In this document: positions 6,984-15,475 of the stretch, in pieces | How the letters are laid out: each line of letters opens with the position of its first letter | Numbering within the stretch: position 1 is the first letter of the stretch | From: UBA3076 sp964646435 | Lineage (GTDB): Bacteria; Desulfobacterota; Dissulfuribacteria; Dissulfuribacterales; UBA3076 | DNA: 64,000 nt | NCBI GenBank assembly: GCA_964646435.1 | Contig: CAZYEJ010000002.1 | Span: 1 to 64,000 of the forward strand | Direction of reading: 5' to 3' | The notes under the pieces: generated by a model | The model's database searches: none | Seen by the model: the letters and a program-made list of their open reading frames with translations, nothing else | What the model was told of the DNA's origin: nothing | Position numbers and translations under genes: made by a program

Positions 6984-7859
6984 ATGATAATTGACAAAAT
7001 TAATTGGTTGTTGAAGGTTGGGCAGGTCAAGCAAGACCCGGAAAGTTTTTTGAGGACCCTTTTCCCTGTCCCCGCCAACTGTGCATTGGCCGACCTGGGC
7101 GCTCACATATCCAAGCTTGAGTATGATCCGATAATCCCGCCGGAGGTTTTTTGTTCCTTCGCATGTTTTTACGCTGAAAAAGAAGGAATAAGCAAAGGTG
7201 TTCCTGCCAACGAGTTTTTTGAGCGAATCTTCCCCTGGCCGGGCAATTTTATACTCCCAGAAGAAGTCCGGGCAATCAGTGATTACGCAAGAGTGATCAC
7301 TAACACACAGGACGCCAGGCTTTCTATGTTGATCCGGGAGGAAGTAGAAAGGGCAGATCCCCTGGAGCTGGCGCGGATCTTTTTAAAAGAATTGACCGTC
7401 TTTATTGGAGATATAAAACAGGTGGTCGGGCAAGGAAATACGATGGAATGGGGAAAATATGTGAGTGTGCGAGTGGTGGGGGATGTGGGCTTTACGGTGA
7501 CCAATGGAATAATTTGTCCATCAGGTTATGTGCTTAATTTTTCGGCATTAGGCCCTGACACACTTAGCAAACTTTTGAACGGCCAACCCTCCACAGCGTT
7601 TAAAATCTGCCCCCAGTGTGACAGATTATTTTTCAATCTTTCAAAACGACGGATGTTTTGTTCTCAGGAATGCAACTCAAAATCAAAATATGAGAAACGT
7701 ATCAAAAAAACTGGTTACCACGAATCCAGGCGATTGATAGCTCGGAAGTATTACATGAAAAAAGAAAAGTGCATGAATGATACAGAAATTGCAAAAATCT
7801 GGCGAAGTGAAGGAATAGAAGAAAATTGGATCAAGCGTCTACTTCCTGAAGCCTCCTGA
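6984..7859 (+). CDS. Unknown protein with C-terminal CGNR/ABATE-like zinc finger
   Basis: The 291-residue protein is the only rightward gene of the element. Its C-terminal part contains KICPQCDRLFF followed by MFCSQEC and a basic tail (about residues 207-250), a treble-clef-like C-x2-C...C-x3-C zinc site like that of CGNR/ABATE-domain proteins. The N-terminal 190 residues are mixed alpha/beta with no catalytic motif that I recognise. GAGGTGG lies 11 bases before the ATG. It is transcribed divergently from the replication operon and sits next to attR, the usual place for cargo or a regulator. It could be a DNA-binding regulator or an undescribed accessory protein. Confidence 0.65.
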   Translation: MIIDKINWLLKVGQVKQDPESFLRTLFPVPANCALADLGAHISKLEYDPIIPPEVFCSFACFYAEKEGISKGVPANEFFERIFPWPGNFILPEEVRAISDYARVITNTQDARLSMLIREEVERADPLELARIFLKELTVFIGDIKQVVGQGNTMEWGKYVSVRVVGDVGFTVTNGIICPSGYVLNFSALGPDTLSKLLNGQPSTAFKICPQCDRLFFNLSKRRMFCSQECNSKSKYEKRIKKTGYHESRRLIARKYYMKKEKCMNDTEIAKIWRSEGIEENWIKRLLPEAS

Positions 7860-8014
7860 TTCGTATTTTGGTCAACACTTGGTCAACACTTTACCAAATA
7901 TATCCCCCATTTTACCCCTTTTTCACTCGCTTTACTTTGAGACTAAAGTAAAAGCAAGCTACTGACATCTTTAGTAAAACAAGTGAAAAGAAGTAACTCA
8001 AAATAACTGGTATT
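7860..8014. repeat. Right-end arm repeats and hairpin next to attR
   Basis: TTTGGTCAAC at 7867-7876 and CTTGGTCAAC at 7878-7887 repeat the decamer found at the left end. A hairpin GCTTTACTTT/AAAGTAAAAGC at about 7929-7955 follows. The decamers fit arm-type recombinase sites; the hairpin could end the 6984-7859 transcript or bind excisionase. Confidence 0.5.
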
Positions 8015-8076
8015 CTGGACTTAGGATCCAGCGGGCTTATACCTATGCGAGTTCGACTCTCGCCTCTCGCACCAAA
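8015..8076 (+). repeat. Attachment site attR (62-bp direct repeat, copy 2)
   Basis: The copy is identical to 185-246, holding the 3' part of tRNA-Leu from the anticodon stem to CCA. It lacks the 5' half and the promoter and is not a functional tRNA gene. It marks the chromosome-distal end of the integrated element. Confidence 0.9.
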
Positions 8077-8279
8077 GAACTTGTTTTATCAAAATAACAC
8101 TTGTATGTTTGCTATTTGCCCTTCATAGGGGCTTTTCTCCTTTATTTTTTTCTTTAAAGATATTAAATAAATGAACTACCTGCAAAATTTCATCTGTTGT
8201 TTCTTTTGGAACAAGATTTGGAGTTTTGTGGGCGACTCATATTCAAATAATTGAACTTGTAAAGAAAGGTAAGAAGTTA

Positions 8280-9578
8280 ATGAAGGTTACAGTCGAAAAC
8301 ATAGGTCCTATTCAGAAACGTCTCTCAGTAGAAATACCCGCTGATATGGTATCTAAGGAGTTTGACAGCGCGTACAACCAACTGAAAAAGGGAGCAGATA
8401 TTAAGGGTTTCAGAAAGGGCAAGGCCCCTCGCAACATACTGGAGCGTCACTACGGTCCGCAGGTGGAAAAAGAGGTGCTTGAGAAGCTTATTAAAGATAG
8501 CCTGCCCGATGCCCTTAAGGAGGCAAACCTGGAGCTGATACTGGATCCCCAGTTGGATTCAAACTCTCCCTTAAAGGCCGCAGAAATTTTTTCTTATTCA
8601 GCCCTTCTGGACATCTGGCCTGAATTCGAAGTGCCGAGATATAAGGGCCTTGAACTGGAAGAACCCCTGGTGGAGGTAAGTGAAGAGGAGATCCAGGAGC
8701 AACTTGAGGCCCTGCGACGACATTTTGCATCAGTAGAGTCTGTGGGAGAAGACCGTCCTGTGGAAAAGGGAGATATTGCCGTAATTGATTATGTGGGGGA
8801 GATAGATGGCGAGTCTGTGGATGGCCTTTCGGAAGAAAATTACTATCTGGAAGTCGGCGCCGGTTATTTCAATTCTGTGTTTGAGGAACGAATGCCGGGA
8901 ATGACTAAAGGTCCTGAGAAGTCTATTGAGGTCAGCTATCCTGAGGACGCTTTAAACGCAAAGGTTGCCGGCAAAACTGTCCAATTCAAGGTGGTGTTAA
9001 AAGACATAAAAAAACGAATATTACCGGAGCTGAGCGACGATTTTGCCAAAAAAATCGGAACAGATATCAAGACCGTTCAAGATTTGAGGGATCGTCTGGC
9101 TAAACAGTTGGAGACAGACAAGCAGAAGGGCGCGAAAAGCAGTCTGAGACAGCAATTCCTGGAACAATTGAGGGAACAGGTGGATTTTCCTATACCTGAG
9201 AGACTGATTGAAGCCAAGCTTACACAAATGGTGGATAACGTGATAGGTCATCTCCAGGAACGTGGTACGGATCTTGAGAGGGCCGGGATGTCGGAGGACC
9301 GGCTCAGCGCGAAGATGCGGGAAGACGCTGTTAGCCAAGTGAAGACCGAGATTATTTTGGACAAGATAGCCGAAGCGGAAAACATTGCAGTGGATCATGA
9401 CGAGATTTCCAAATATGCTAAGTACGCGGAAAGCCAATCCCAAAAGCTGGGTATGGACAAGAAGCAATTGCAAAATGCAATAGTGCAGAACGTTCTTCCC
9501 AAGTTGCGTGCAAAAAAGACCGTGGATTTTCTTTTGAAACAGGCAGTTGTAAAACCGGCTTCCCAGGAGGTTGATTAA
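8280..9578 (+). CDS. tig: Trigger factor (ribosome-associated chaperone)
   Basis: A 432-residue trigger factor. It starts MKVTVENIGPIQKRLSVEIP, with the ribosome-binding signature GFRKGKAPRNILERHYG near residues 40-57. The FKBP-type peptidyl-prolyl isomerase domain occupies the middle (from about 155; VEKGDIAVIDYVGEIDG), followed by the helical C-terminal chaperone arms. It binds near the ribosomal exit tunnel and folds nascent chains. A longer frame begins at 8226 but adds unrelated sequence; GAAAGG precedes the ATG chosen. Its stop is directly followed by the clpP ATG, so the two are coupled. Confidence 0.95.
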   Translation: MKVTVENIGPIQKRLSVEIPADMVSKEFDSAYNQLKKGADIKGFRKGKAPRNILERHYGPQVEKEVLEKLIKDSLPDALKEANLELILDPQLDSNSPLKAAEIFSYSALLDIWPEFEVPRYKGLELEEPLVEVSEEEIQEQLEALRRHFASVESVGEDRPVEKGDIAVIDYVGEIDGESVDGLSEENYYLEVGAGYFNSVFEERMPGMTKGPEKSIEVSYPEDALNAKVAGKTVQFKVVLKDIKKRILPELSDDFAKKIGTDIKTVQDLRDRLAKQLETDKQKGAKSSLRQQFLEQLREQVDFPIPERLIEAKLTQMVDNVIGHLQERGTDLERAGMSEDRLSAKMREDAVSQVKTEIILDKIAEAENIAVDHDEISKYAKYAESQSQKLGMDKKQLQNAIVQNVLPKLRAKKTVDFLLKQAVVKPASQEVD

Positions 9579-10193
9579 ATGCCTTTGATACCTATTGTTA
9601 TAGAGCAAAGTCCCAGGGGCGAGAGGGCCTATGATATATATTCGCGTCTTCTTAAAGAGCGCATAGTATTCTTGGGAGGCGTAGTTGATGATGAAATAGC
9701 CAACCTTATTATAGCCCAGTTTCTTTTTCTGGAAGCGGAAGATCCCAAAAGGGACATAACACTTTACATAAACTCACCCGGCGGTATGGTTACTGCGGGT
9801 TTAGCTATTTATGACACCATGCAATATATCAGACCTGATGTAAGCACACTTTGCCTTGGCCAGGCAGCCAGTATGGGCGCAATGCTTCTTGCTGCAGGCG
9901 CTAAGGGTAAACGTTACACCCTTCCCAACGCAAGAATCCTGATCCACCAGCCCATGGGCGGATTCCAGGGCCAGGCAACAGATATTGATATCCATGCCAG
10001 AGAGATATTGAGGTTGCGTCAGAGGTTAAATGAAATTCTTGCGGCCCACACCGGTCAGCCTCTTAAAAAGATTCAGGAGGATACTGAGAGGGATTTTTTT
10101 ATGAGTGGGGAAGAGGCCAGGGAGTATGGCCTTATAGATGAGGTCATTGCAAGACGTGATATCACTTCCCAGGAGGATAAGCCAAATGGCTAA
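9579..10193 (+). CDS. clpP: ATP-dependent Clp protease proteolytic subunit
   Basis: A 204-residue ClpP of standard length. The catalytic triad is visible as Ser98 (GQAASMGA), His123 (ILIHQPMG) and Asp172 (TERDFF). It forms the double-heptamer peptidase used by ClpX and possibly ClpA. The ATG abuts the tig stop codon. Its 3' end overlaps the ribosome site and first codons of clpX, as in the usual tig-clpP-clpX operon. Confidence 0.97.
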   Translation: MPLIPIVIEQSPRGERAYDIYSRLLKERIVFLGGVVDDEIANLIIAQFLFLEAEDPKRDITLYINSPGGMVTAGLAIYDTMQYIRPDVSTLCLGQAASMGAMLLAAGAKGKRYTLPNARILIHQPMGGFQGQATDIDIHAREILRLRQRLNEILAAHTGQPLKKIQEDTERDFFMSGEEAREYGLIDEVIARRDITSQEDKPNG

Positions 10194-11454
10194 GACGAAA
10201 GATTTTGAAAACCAGGGAAATTTACATTGCTCATTCTGTGGAAAGGGCCAGGAAGAGGTGAAAAAGCTTATAGCCGGCCCGAGTGTATACATTTGTGATG
10301 AATGTATAGAACTCTGTAATGATATAATAGCCGAGGAATATGACGGGGAAGACGAGGTCGGCAGTGCAGAGAACAAGATTCTCAAACCCGCTGAGATAAA
10401 GGCCCTTTTGGACGAGTATGTTATTGGCCAGGAGATGGCCAAGAAAATTCTCTCTGTTGCGGTACACAACCATTACAAACGTATTGACTCCGGGGTCAAT
10501 ATGGAGGATGTGGAACTCCAGAAAAGCAACATTGTACTTATTGGGCCAACCGGCAGTGGAAAGACCCTCTTAGCTCAGGTTTTGGCCAAGGTCCTTAATG
10601 TACCATTCACATTGGCAGATGCCACTACACTGACAGAGGCAGGCTATGTAGGGGAGGATGTTGAAAATATTATACTGAACCTCTTACAGGCATCTGACTA
10701 CGATGTGGAGCTTGCAAGCCGTGGAATCGTATATATAGATGAGATCGATAAAATAGCAAGAAAGTCAGACAGCGCCTCTATTACAAGAGATGTGTCAGGA
10801 GAGGGTGTTCAGCAAGCACTTCTGAAGATCATAGAAGGTACCGTGGCCAATGTGCCTCCAAAGGGTGGGCGTAAACATCCCCAGCAGGAGTTTGTTAAGA
10901 TTGATACTACCAATATACTGTTTATTTGCGGTGGTGCTTTTGTAGGTCTGGATTCCATTGTGAAGGCAAGAAAGGGCAAGTTCTCTATAGGTTTTGGCGC
11001 GGATGTTCAGGGCGCACGGGATCTTTCGTTGGATGAGACTCTCAAAGAAGTTCAGCCGGAAGACCTGATAAAATATGGGCTGATCCCGGAGTTCGTTGGC
11101 AGAATTCCTGTTGCTGCAACCCTGGAGGAACTGAATGAAGATGACTTGGTGAAGATCCTCCGTGAGCCCAGAAACGCTTTAGTGAAGCAGTTCCAGAAGC
11201 TTTTTGCAATGGATGATGTTGATCTCCACTTTACCGATGGAGCAATAAGGGCCATTGCTCAGGAGGCGGCAAAGAGAAAGACAGGTGCCCGGGGGCTGCG
11301 GGCTATTCTGGAGCAGGCCATGTTGAATGTGATGTATGAGCTCCCATCCAGGGAAGGTGTTAAGGAGTGCGTGATAAGTGAAGATGTAATTCTCAATAAG
11401 TCAGAGCCTATACTTCTCTATGAACCTCAGGACAAGGTATCGATAAGTGCCTAA
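10186..11454 (+). CDS. clpX: ATP-dependent Clp protease ATP-binding subunit ClpX
   Basis: A 422-residue ClpX. The N-terminal zinc-binding domain has CSFC (15-18) and CDEC (37-40). The AAA+ module has Walker A GPTGSGKT near residue 124, Walker B VYIDEIDKIA and the IGF loop region (KFSIGFGADV). It unfolds substrates and feeds ClpP. The start at 10186 follows AGGAGG at good spacing and overlaps clpP by 8 bases; the longer frame from 10138 is inside clpP and is rejected. Confidence 0.97.
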   Translation: MAKTKDFENQGNLHCSFCGKGQEEVKKLIAGPSVYICDECIELCNDIIAEEYDGEDEVGSAENKILKPAEIKALLDEYVIGQEMAKKILSVAVHNHYKRIDSGVNMEDVELQKSNIVLIGPTGSGKTLLAQVLAKVLNVPFTLADATTLTEAGYVGEDVENIILNLLQASDYDVELASRGIVYIDEIDKIARKSDSASITRDVSGEGVQQALLKIIEGTVANVPPKGGRKHPQQEFVKIDTTNILFICGGAFVGLDSIVKARKGKFSIGFGADVQGARDLSLDETLKEVQPEDLIKYGLIPEFVGRIPVAATLEELNEDDLVKILREPRNALVKQFQKLFAMDDVDLHFTDGAIRAIAQEAAKRKTGARGLRAILEQAMLNVMYELPSREGVKECVISEDVILNKSEPILLYEPQDKVSISA

Positions 11455-11490
11455 AGTGCGCTAAAATTATTTTTTCCCATTGATACGACT

Positions 11491-11520
11491 AATAACGATT
11501 AATAACGATTAATAACGATT
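11491..11520 (+). repeat. Three tandem 10-bp repeats upstream of lon
   Basis: AATAACGATT is repeated perfectly three times (11491-11500, 11501-11510, 11511-11520), ending 15 bases before the lon ATG. A 10-bp period places each unit on the same DNA face, which would suit a regulator. It may equally be a microsatellite of the kind common in this genome. Confidence 0.55.
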
Positions 11521-11535
11521 CACGAGCTATGCTCT

Positions 11536-13959
11536 ATGAGTGAAAAAAAGAAAAATTTGACTGTTTCACTTTTACCCCTTCGCGATATTGTCCTTTTTCC
11601 GCATATGGTGGTCCCTCTCTTTGTCGGGCGTGATAAGTCGGTAGATGCCATAGAGCAGGCCATGACTTTGGAGCAGGAAATATTATTAGCTGCCCAAAGG
11701 GATGCCAAGGTGGATGATCCCAAGGAGAAGGACATCTATCGGATAGGGACCCTGGGCACAATACTCCAGTTGCTTCGTCTACCTGATGGCACGGTCAAGG
11801 CCTTGATAGAGGGTAAGCGACGGGCCGAGATCAAACATTATTTTCCCAATCAGGAACATTTTGTGGTGGAGGCAGAGCCCTTGCCGCAAATATCAGATCG
11901 CTCGCCTGAGATAGAGGCCCTTATACGAGTCACTGTTAGCGCCTTTGAGGAGTATGCAAAATATAACAAGAAGATTCCCTCTGAAGTGGCCCTTTCTATT
12001 TTTTCCATAACTGATCCTTCCCGATTGGCAGATACCATTGCTTCCCACATACCGCTAAAAGTCCATGATAAACAGTCCCTGCTGGAGCAGATCCATCCCG
12101 GCAGACGCCTTGAGCGGCTTTATGAACTGATGCGTTCCGAAATCCAGGTCGTTCGGATGGAACAGCGGGTAAAAGAGCGCGTTAAGAAGCAGATGGGGAA
12201 AAATCAGAAAGACTATTATCTCAATGAGCAGATCAGGGCCATTCAAAAGGAGATGGGTCAGAAAGAGGATTCCCAGGCCGAGCTAAAAGATCTTGAGCGT
12301 CGCATAAAACACAAGCGTCTCACCAGGGAGGCAGCGGCCAAGATCCGGCAGGAATTCAAGAAGCTTAAGATGATGGCTCCCTTGTCCGCCGAGGCCACTG
12401 TGGTGAGGAATTATATTGACTGGATACTGGTGCTGCCCTGGTTTGAGAAGACCAAGGACAAACACGACATAGTTGAGGCAGAGCGAATCCTCAACGAAGA
12501 CCACTATGGTCTGGAAAAACCCAAGGAGCGGATTCTGGAATATCTGGCTGTTCAGACCCTGGTTAAAAAGATGAAAGGGCCGATCCTGTGTCTGGTCGGA
12601 CCTCCCGGCGTTGGGAAAACTTCGCTTGCTAAATCCGTGGCCCGTGCACTGGGGAGGAATTTCGTGCGCCTTTCCCTTGGAGGTGTGAGGGATGAGGCGG
12701 AAATCCGCGGCCACCGGCGGACATATATCGGCGCAATGCCTGGAAAAATCATCCAGTCGCTCAGAAAAGCCAAGTCCAACAACCCGGTGTTTTGCATAGA
12801 TGAGGTGGATAAGATGAGTTCAGACTTCCGTGGGGATCCTGCATCTGCCCTCCTGGAGGTCCTGGACCCAGAGCAAAACTTTGCTTTTAATGATCATTAT
12901 TTGGATCTGGATTATGATCTTTCCCAGGTGATGTTTATCACAACTGCAAATGCCCTCCATACTGTCCCTCTACCCTTACAGGACAGAATGGAAATTATAG
13001 AACTCCCCGGATACACTGAGGAGGAAAAACTGGAGATAGCAAATGGTTACTTGCTCCCAAGGCAGCTTGAAGCCCATGGTCTGAAGCCTGAACGGCTCAA
13101 GATAAGTAATGGAGCAATCTTAGATATAATTCGTTCTTACACCAGAGAGGCCGGTGTCAGAAACCTCGAGCGTTTTTTGGCTTCAATCTGCCGCAAGGTG
13201 GCTATGGAAGTAGTACGCAATCGAGAGAAAAACCATGTAATCAAGGTCAACCAATCGTCTCTTAATAAGTACCTCGGGGTCCCCCGTTATCGTTTCGGGC
13301 AGACAGAAGAAAGCGCGCAGATAGGTGTGGTTACCGGTCTTGCCTGGTCCGAAACCGGAGGTGCCCTGCTTCAGATAGAGGCCGTCCTTATGCCTGGAAA
13401 GGGTAAGCTGACCATTACAGGGAAGCTGGGTGATGTTATGCAGGAATCTGTACAGGCAGCTATGAGTTATGTGCGATCAAGGGCCCATGAGCTCAGGCTG
13501 CCCTGGGATTTTTATCAAAAAGTTGATATTCACGTACATGTACCCGAGGGTGGTATACCCAAAGATGGTCCATCGGCGGGTATCACCATTGCCACAGCAA
13601 TAGCCTCGGCCCTGTTAAAGATTCCCGTCAGGCACAATGTGGCCATGACGGGAGAGATCACTTTGAGGGGCAGGATACTCCCGATAGGTGGTCTAAAAGA
13701 GAAGCTCCTTGCCGCGAGACGCGGTGGTATTGAACATGTTCTAATACCAAAGGAAAATGAGAGAGAATTAAAAGAAATTCCTGCCAAGGTGACCCGTTCT
13801 ATTCATATCCAGTCGATTGAGCATATGGATGACGTGTTAAAATACGCCCTTGTCCTTGAAGATCCTGATAGCCTATTTGCGGATGGACCAAGTCCCCCAG
13901 AGATGCCATATTGGTTTGCAGAGCAGGAGCAGCAGCATGAGATCCACGCACCTCATTAG
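11536..13959 (+). CDS. lon: ATP-dependent protease Lon
   Basis: An 807-residue LonA. It has an N-terminal substrate domain (from LLPLRDIVLFPHMVVPLFVG), a coiled middle, an AAA+ domain with Walker A GPPGVGKT near 355, and a C-terminal protease domain. The catalytic dyad is Ser680 in DGPSAGIT and Lys723 in GLKEKLLAARRGG. It degrades damaged and regulatory proteins in the cytosol. It follows clpX after 81 bp containing a tandem repeat, so it may have its own control. No strong Shine-Dalgarno sequence precedes the ATG. Confidence 0.97.
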   Translation: MSEKKKNLTVSLLPLRDIVLFPHMVVPLFVGRDKSVDAIEQAMTLEQEILLAAQRDAKVDDPKEKDIYRIGTLGTILQLLRLPDGTVKALIEGKRRAEIKHYFPNQEHFVVEAEPLPQISDRSPEIEALIRVTVSAFEEYAKYNKKIPSEVALSIFSITDPSRLADTIASHIPLKVHDKQSLLEQIHPGRRLERLYELMRSEIQVVRMEQRVKERVKKQMGKNQKDYYLNEQIRAIQKEMGQKEDSQAELKDLERRIKHKRLTREAAAKIRQEFKKLKMMAPLSAEATVVRNYIDWILVLPWFEKTKDKHDIVEAERILNEDHYGLEKPKERILEYLAVQTLVKKMKGPILCLVGPPGVGKTSLAKSVARALGRNFVRLSLGGVRDEAEIRGHRRTYIGAMPGKIIQSLRKAKSNNPVFCIDEVDKMSSDFRGDPASALLEVLDPEQNFAFNDHYLDLDYDLSQVMFITTANALHTVPLPLQDRMEIIELPGYTEEEKLEIANGYLLPRQLEAHGLKPERLKISNGAILDIIRSYTREAGVRNLERFLASICRKVAMEVVRNREKNHVIKVNQSSLNKYLGVPRYRFGQTEESAQIGVVTGLAWSETGGALLQIEAVLMPGKGKLTITGKLGDVMQESVQAAMSYVRSRAHELRLPWDFYQKVDIHVHVPEGGIPKDGPSAGITIATAIASALLKIPVRHNVAMTGEITLRGRILPIGGLKEKLLAARRGGIEHVLIPKENERELKEIPAKVTRSIHIQSIEHMDDVLKYALVLEDPDSLFADGPSPPEMPYWFAEQEQQHEIHAPH

Positions 13960-14064
13960 TTTTGTGAATGATTTTTCTGATTAAAGTTTTTTATCATAAG
14001 TATCGATAAGCTTGCCAAGTGGGTGGAGCTTCAGAGGAATTCATTCTCAATGGAGGTAGTATAA

Positions 14065-14322
14065 ATGTTAAAAAGTCTTCTGGCATCTATCGTTTTGGTT
14101 CTTTTTCTATTCATTTCCGCCTTTGCAGCAATAAATCTCAATACTGCGGATAAGGCCGCTCTTGAATCCCTAAGCGGAATCGGCCCGGCCAAGGCAAGCG
14201 CCATAATAAAATACAGAGATAAGCATGGTTCATTTAAGAATGTGGGGGAACTTCTGAACGTTAAGGGTATAGGGCCGAAAATGTTTGATAAAATCAAAGG
14301 ACAGGTGGAAATTGCAAAATAG
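14065..14322 (+). CDS. ComEA-like helix-hairpin-helix protein with signal peptide
   Basis: An 85-residue protein. The first 22 residues form a hydrophobic signal or anchor (LLASIVLVLFLFISAFA). Two helix-hairpin-helix motifs follow, with INLNTADKAALESLSGIGPA and ELLNVKGIGPKMFDKI. The ComEA family binds DNA without sequence preference, in the periplasm, during uptake; short versions are common in Desulfobacterota and other proteobacteria. AATGGAGGTAG gives a clear ribosome site. No other competence genes are nearby. Confidence 0.85.
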   Translation: MLKSLLASIVLVLFLFISAFAAINLNTADKAALESLSGIGPAKASAIIKYRDKHGSFKNVGELLNVKGIGPKMFDKIKGQVEIAK

Positions 14323-14425
14323 GTCGTTATCCATCCGAGATTCTCAGGCACCTAAAAACTGAAAGTTTTTTCCGAGTAATGCTCTGCCCGCTAATTTATC
14401 GGAAATTAAAATCGGAGGACGATAG

Positions 14426-14932
14426 GTGAACCAAGAATGGTTTGCGATCAGAACTCAACCAAGAAAAGAGCAAATTGCAAAGAAACATTACGAACAACAA
14501 GATTTTATTGTCTATTTGCCTCTTATTCTTACGATTAGACGGCATGCGCGCAGGATTGACAAGGTCCCTCGTCCCTTATTTCCTGGTTACGTTTTTTTGC
14601 ATCTATCCATAGAAGATCGCAGGTGGAATACTATTGGGAGTACTATCGGAGCAATCGGTCCTGTTCGATTCGGTAAATATTATCCGCCCGTGCCGGACTG
14701 GGTTATTGAAGGCCTGCGCATCCGTGAGGATGAAAGCGGTCTTATTTTTCTTGGATCTCAGGGGTCCACATTCAAGCCTGGTGATAGAGTATCCGTGGTT
14801 CTAGAAAATCTGGAATATCTTGAGGGGATTTTTCAGGCAGCCAAGGGGGAAGACAGAGCACTGATACTTATGGAGATACTCCGCCAGCAGGTATCCACCC
14901 TGGTGCCGATGTGGGCGTTGAAGGCTGCTTAA
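14426..14932 (+). CDS. NusG-like specialised antiterminator (RfaH/LoaP type)
   Basis: A 168-residue protein with an N-terminal NGN domain (EWFAIRTQPRKEQIAKKHYE, then PLFPGYVFLHLS) and a C-terminal KOW-like stretch (FKPGDRVSVVLENLEYLEGIF). Housekeeping NusG normally sits with secE and ribosomal genes. This copy stands next to an EPS-type MarR regulator, the usual setting of RfaH-like proteins that let RNA polymerase read long polysaccharide operons. The start is GTG with GGAGG 7 bases upstream. Its stop codon directly abuts the next ATG. Confidence 0.85.
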   Translation: MNQEWFAIRTQPRKEQIAKKHYEQQDFIVYLPLILTIRRHARRIDKVPRPLFPGYVFLHLSIEDRRWNTIGSTIGAIGPVRFGKYYPPVPDWVIEGLRIREDESGLIFLGSQGSTFKPGDRVSVVLENLEYLEGIFQAAKGEDRALILMEILRQQVSTLVPMWALKAA

Positions 14933-15265
14933 ATGGTATTTGACGATGGACTGCAGCGCAGTCTTTTCAGAGTTCTCCAGACTGATCCCCGGACGAGCCA
15001 GCGTTCCATGGCAAAGGCACTTGGTATCAGTTTAGGCAAGACGAATTATTGTCTCAAGGCCCTTATAGACAGGGGATGGGTGATGCCCCGACGCTTTCAG
15101 CATAAAGGAAACAAATGGAGTTATGCATACATCATTACTCCTGATGGACTGGAGGCAAAGAAGAGAATAAGCGTTCGGTTCTTGCAATGCAAATTGACGG
15201 AATATGAGGCCTTGCAGGAGGAGATTGAAGAGTTGCGGCAGGAGGTAAAGAACTATCTGCCTTAG
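14933..15265 (+). CDS. EPS-associated MarR-family regulator
   Basis: A 110-residue winged-helix protein: LQRSLFRVLQTDPRTSQRSM, then the recognition helix GISLGKTNYCLKALIDRGWV, a wing with basic residues, and a C-terminal coiled-coil (YEALQEEIEELRQEV). This matches the short MarR subfamily found at the start of exopolysaccharide loci. It is coupled to the NusG-like gene, supporting control of a polysaccharide cluster. Only wecB and sat-cysC follow here, so the cluster may be reduced. Confidence 0.85.
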   Translation: MVFDDGLQRSLFRVLQTDPRTSQRSMAKALGISLGKTNYCLKALIDRGWVMPRRFQHKGNKWSYAYIITPDGLEAKKRISVRFLQCKLTEYEALQEEIEELRQEVKNYLP

Positions 15266-15284
15266 GAGAATGATAGGAGTTCAA

Positions 15285-15379
15285 TGGAATTGTTTTGAAA
15301 GATAAACGTCGAGCATCGAACGTCCAACGTCGAATGAAAAACGAATATCCAATACCGAATATTCAACAGCTATTTCTGT
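15285..15379 (+). repeat. 95-bp dispersed repeat, copy 1
   Basis: This 95-bp stretch is the reverse complement of 63005-63099 with about 8 mismatches and no gaps (counted by eye). It contains the ATCGAACGTCCAACGTCGAA core, common in intergenic regions of deltaproteobacterial genomes. It lies between the EPS regulator and wecB. It has no coding content. Confidence 0.75.
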
Positions 15380-15439
15380 TTCTTCTCAGCCGTTTTGTTC
15401 AATCGAATCGGCCAAATTTAACCCAAATCTAAGCACAAT

Positions 15440-15464
15440 ATTGTCCAACTTATTTGCGGACAAT
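15440..15464. promoter_or_regulatory. Possible operator before wecB
   Basis: A perfect inverted repeat ATTGTCC/GGACAAT with an 11-base spacer ends 11 bases before the wecB ATG. Its position would suit a repressor such as the adjacent MarR-type protein. The function is inferred only. Confidence 0.35.
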
Positions 15465-15475
15465 TCCTTAATGTT

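Larger units (their letters stand above)
185..8076. mobile_element. Integrated element in tRNA-Leu (satellite- or plasmid-like)
   Basis: A perfect 62-bp direct repeat (185-246 and 8015-8076) covering the 3' part of tRNA-Leu bounds about 7.8 kb. The integrase gene abuts the tRNA-proximal end. The interior has a replication protein (PrimPol plus ATPase), two excisionase-like HTH proteins, small unknown proteins and a toxin, mostly in one leftward operon. I see no capsid, portal, terminase or conjugation genes, so this looks like a phage satellite or an integrated replicon rather than a complete prophage. The integrase frameshift suggests the copy may be immobile unless complemented. Confidence 0.9.
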
